DNA of 64,000 nucleotides from Saccharothrix sp. S26 (GTDB lineage Bacteria; Actinomycetota; Actinomycetes; Mycobacteriales; Pseudonocardiaceae). The stretch is taken from contig NZ_JAJUWT010000019.1 of the NCBI RefSeq assembly GCF_021390395.1, positions 158,598-222,597 on the forward strand, in the 5' to 3' direction. The translations under genes and the position numbers were made by a program. Shown in pieces: positions 62,057 through 64,000 of the stretch. Position 1 is the first letter of the stretch. Each line of letters opens with the position of its first letter. The notes under the pieces were generated by a model that saw only the letters and a list, made by a program, of their open reading frames with translations, had not been told where the DNA came from and made no database searches.

Positions 62057-63028
62057 AGGCTGCTGGCGCTGTTCCGCGCCGCGCGGCGGCACGACTGCCA
62101 CGTCATCCTGTCCAGCTGGGAGTACCAGCAGAGCCCGTCGTTCGCCCTGGAGCGCGCCTGGTTCGACGCGGTGATGGCGATCGACCCCGAGGACCGCGCC
62201 GTGGCGCTGGCGGACGCGCTGGCCGATCTGGTGGACTTCCTCGCGACGCACGGCCTCGACTCCCGCGTGGCGTTCGTCGAACTGCACAACGAGGTCCAAG
62301 CCGGACACCTCGCCGACGACCTCGAGGATGACCCCGTGGTCGCCCTGCGGCCTCGGTTGGAACGCGGGATCGCGCGATTCAAGCAGCGCCACCCCGACCG
62401 GCTCGTCACGGTGAATCACGCGCGGGTGCCGGTCGGCTCGATGCGCGGCATCCCCCGCGGCGTGGACGTCGCGGTGTTCCACCCCTACGTCTACGGCGTG
62501 CTGGACGAACTGCTCGACGAGTTCGCCCTGCGTGACCCGTCCCGCCCGTTCCCGCAGGACCGTGCGCACCGGGAACTGCTGCGACCCGGTGCTCCCGACT
62601 TCGACGGCTGGCTACCGCCACCCGACCAGCGGTGGCGGCTGGAGACGACGATCGTCGGCCGACGCGAGGTCTACGTGCACGACTGGTGCGACCCCGCCAA
62701 GTGGGACGCCTGGCTCTACGACCGCTACGCCACCCACCGCACCGCCATGCACCAGCAGCTCACCACCTGGATCGACGCCGCCGCCGACTGGGCCGCCGAA
62801 ACCGCTGTGCCGCTCGTGTTCGGCGAAGGCTGGATCGGCTACACACCGCTGCACGGCACCTTCGAGGAAGGACCCGTCGGCGCCGCCTTCTGCCGCACCG
62901 CCGCCCGCGAAGCCGCGCGCGTCGGCGCATGGGGCTCGGTCGTGTGCTCCAACGCCGCACCCCACCACCCCATGTGGCAGGACGTCGCACTCCAACGCGA
63001 GTGCAACACCCTGCTCCGCGGCCGATGA
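62056..63028 (+). pseudogene. 5'-truncated cellulase-like TIM-barrel glycosidase
   Basis: The frame begins without a start at VARLLALFRAARRHDCHVIL and runs 320 or so codons to a normal stop. It includes LSSWEYQQSPSFALERAWFD, VAFVELHNEVQAG (acid/base region), YATHRTAMHQQLTTWID and VPLVFGEGWIGYTPLHGTFE (nucleophile region). These resemble intracellular cellulase-like clan A glycosidases of actinomycetes. The first 100 or so residues are missing, cut at the same point where the opposite-strand kinase is cut. An internal ATG (for example in VMAIDPEDR) could start a shorter product lacking the first strands. Confidence 0.75.
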
Positions 63029-63108
63029 CCCCGCCACCCCGCGAAAGGAGGGACAGGTGTCCCGTTCCCGAGCATGGGCGGACGAAGGCCCTTGGTTGCG
63101 CGGACGAA

Positions 63109-63122
63109 GGAGCTCCTGGTAG
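63109..63122. repeat. Copy of the 61.1-kb inverted-repeat core
   Basis: GGAGCTCCTGGTAG, identical to the left arm at 61144-61157 and therefore inverted relative to 61182-61195. The pair bounds a 1.94-kb segment that holds the two truncated genes. Confidence 0.6.
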
Positions 63123-63234
63123 GTCGGACGTTGGCGAGCGTCGCTCTGCCGGTCCGCCGCTCGTCCGCCTCCCACCAGCCCACTCGACGGACGAGGCGGT
63201 GTCCCAGCGACGTCACCGACGCCCAGTGGGTCGA

Positions 63235-63375
63235 GTCGTCGGCGGTGGCCGGGTCTGGCTGCGGATCAGCGCCGACCTCCAACCCCGGTCCAACCGGTTC
63301 TCCTGCAGCACCGACGGCGTGACCTTCACCCCGCTCGGCCCGGCGTTCACCGGCACGGCGAGGCCGTCGGGACCG
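63235..63375 (+). pseudogene. Scrap of a GH43 C-terminal beta-sandwich
   Basis: The frame VGGGRVWLRISADLQPRSNR with FSCSTDGVTFTPLGPAFTG matches SGGRVWLRINADIQPGSNRV and YSTDGTNFTPLGPTFTL in the CBM13-GH43 at 31505-33613, both in protein and DNA. No other part of the gene is present. It is a leftover of a second GH43 once located before the second GH10, mirroring the GH10/GH43 pair at 30-33 kb. Confidence 0.75.
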
Positions 63376-63433
63376 CCGCCCTTTTCGGCTTCCACACCGT
63401 GCCGACGCACCCACGCGAGGTCGCCGACCAGCC

Positions 63434-63474
63434 GAAATTTGCGAAAATACTTTCGAATTTTCTCGATATTTTTC
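63434..63474. promoter_or_regulatory. AT-rich island with GAAA/TTTC dyads upstream of the second GH10
   Basis: A 41-bp stretch of mainly A and T in otherwise GC-rich DNA, containing CGAAAATACTTTCG (63442-63455) and CGAATTTTCTCG. Short CGAAA-n-TTTCG repeats have been described in front of Streptomyces xylanase genes, so a xylan-regulator site is plausible. It lies about 270 bp before the GH10 start. Confidence 0.5.
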
Positions 63475-63521
63475 CGCGTCGGACCCCCGGCGAGGCTTCG
63501 TGAACGATCCGGAAACCGAAC

Positions 63522-63531
63522 CGCTTAAGCG
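63522..63531. promoter_or_regulatory. CGCTTAAGCG palindrome upstream of the second GH10
   Basis: Perfect 10-bp dyad, same core as the 14-bp palindrome at 46487-46500. About 210 bp before the GH10 start. TGCTTAACGTTTCG at 63661-63674 is another weak dyad nearer the gene. Confidence 0.45.
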
Positions 63532-63740
63532 TTCCTTGAGCTGCACCTTCATCCGGCCTGAGAGGTCCGTGCCGCTCAACCTGCGGGAGTTCATGTCGGT
63601 GAACGAGCGTCGGAGGCGGGCATGACCGAGCCTTGATCGGCCAAACTGTTTCGGCTAATACTGCTTAACGTTTCGAACTCCGACCCTCCGTCCCCTGCCA
63701 CCCGCGTCCCACGCGGGTGCTCCCCCAGAAAGTGCCAAAC

Positions 63741-64000
63741 ATGACGCTGACAGCGAAGTCAGTCTCACGAGTCGCCCTCGTGTCGACCTTGGTGGCCGCA
63801 GCCGCGGGCGCAGCGGTCCTCGTGGCGTCGCCCGCCAGCGGCGCCGCCTCGACGCTCGCCGCGGCGGCACAGCAGAGCGGCCGCTACTTCGGCACGGCGG
63901 TGGCCGCGAACAAGCTGGGCGACTCCACCTACGTCGGCATTCTCAACCGTGAGTTCAACATGGTCACGGCCGAGAACGAGATGAAGATGGACGCGACCGA
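63741..64000 (+). CDS. Secreted GH10 endo-beta-1,4-xylanase, second copy, 3' end cut by window
   Basis: The ATG at 63741 has only a weak ribosome site (AGAAAG). Signal peptide TAKSVSRVALVSTLVAAAAG, ending SGAAST. Visible mature sequence RYFGTAVAANKLGDSTYVGI, LNREFNMVTAENEMKMDAT is almost the same as the start of the GH10 at 29889 (YFGAAVAAGKLGDSTYTTIL). The catalytic glutamates lie beyond the edge. Its own promoter holds an AT-rich island and a CGCTTAAGCG box rather than the TGTTAGCGCTAACA box of the first copy, so the two xylanases are probably regulated differently. Confidence 0.93.
   Translation, partial: MTLTAKSVSRVALVSTLVAAAAGAAVLVASPASGAASTLAAAAQQSGRYFGTAVAANKLGDSTYVGILNREFNMVTAENEMKMDAT

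Overview
The window is very GC-rich bacterial DNA with strong G/C bias at third codon positions, GTG and TTG starts backed by purine-rich ribosome sites, Tat and Sec signal peptides, and LacI- and GntR-type regulators. Together with the many secreted glycosidases carrying ricin-type (CBM13) lectin tails, this points to a filamentous actinomycete. Pseudonocardiales (Saccharothrix, Lentzea or Actinosynnema-like) is my best guess, but the sequence alone does not settle it. Both ends cut through a gene: a ThuA/DUF1080 protein at the left and a GH10 xylanase at the right.

Almost the whole window is a plant cell-wall and exopolysaccharide degradation island. From left to right: (i) 1-14.4 kb holds two sets of ThuA and PQQ-type sugar-dehydrogenase-like secreted proteins (split in one set, fused in the other), a GH95 fucosidase, a FadR-type regulator, and a small membrane protein coupled to a PHB/feruloyl-type esterase. 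(ii) 14.4-15.2 kb is a low-complexity non-coding tract. (iii) 15.2-24.7 kb, minus strand, holds a sugar ABC importer with an intracellular GH43, then a GH27-GH43-GH43/CBM6 operon. (iv) 25.2-29.6 kb holds a LacI regulator divergent from a second sugar ABC importer. (v) 29.9-38.4 kb holds a GH10 xylanase, a CBM13-GH43, a second GH27, a wrecked CBM35/lectin gene and a GH43 exo-galactanase-like lectin enzyme. (vi) 39.7-46.4 kb holds an SMP-30-like secreted protein, a GH5 remnant, and a PL11 rhamnogalacturonan lyase followed by a GH2. (vii) 46.6-53.5 kb holds a GH16 and a GH43 pseudogene, a PL9-GH43 operon sharing near-identical CBM35 modules, and another GH43 pseudogene. (viii) 54.2-63.0 kb holds a clan-A glycosidase, a GH59, a GH30 glucuronoxylanase, and a 5'-truncated pfkB kinase fused head to head with a 5'-truncated glycosidase. 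(ix) 63.2-64.0 kb holds a GH43 scrap and the start of a second GH10.

The genes fit a division of labour. Secreted, lectin-tethered enzymes attack xylan (GH10, GH30, GH43, esterase), pectin and its galactan side chains (PL9, PL11, GH2, GH59, GH43, GH27) and fucosylated chains (GH95). Two ABC importers without their own ATPases take up the oligosaccharides, and signal-less GH43 enzymes finish them inside. At least seven sites close to TGTTAGCGCTAACA lie in front of these units and are best explained by the LacI regulator at 25.2-26.3 kb. Other palindromes (CebR-like, GTAAACG-type, CTGGGAACGTTCCCAG) imply further regulators encoded elsewhere.

The least explained parts are the ThuA / DUF1080 / PQQ-dehydrogenase-like proteins, which could be an extracellular oxidise-then-cleave route, and the large number of decayed glycosidase fragments lying between intact, module-swapped relatives. 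No rRNA, tRNA, CRISPR array, phage module or intact transposase was recognised.
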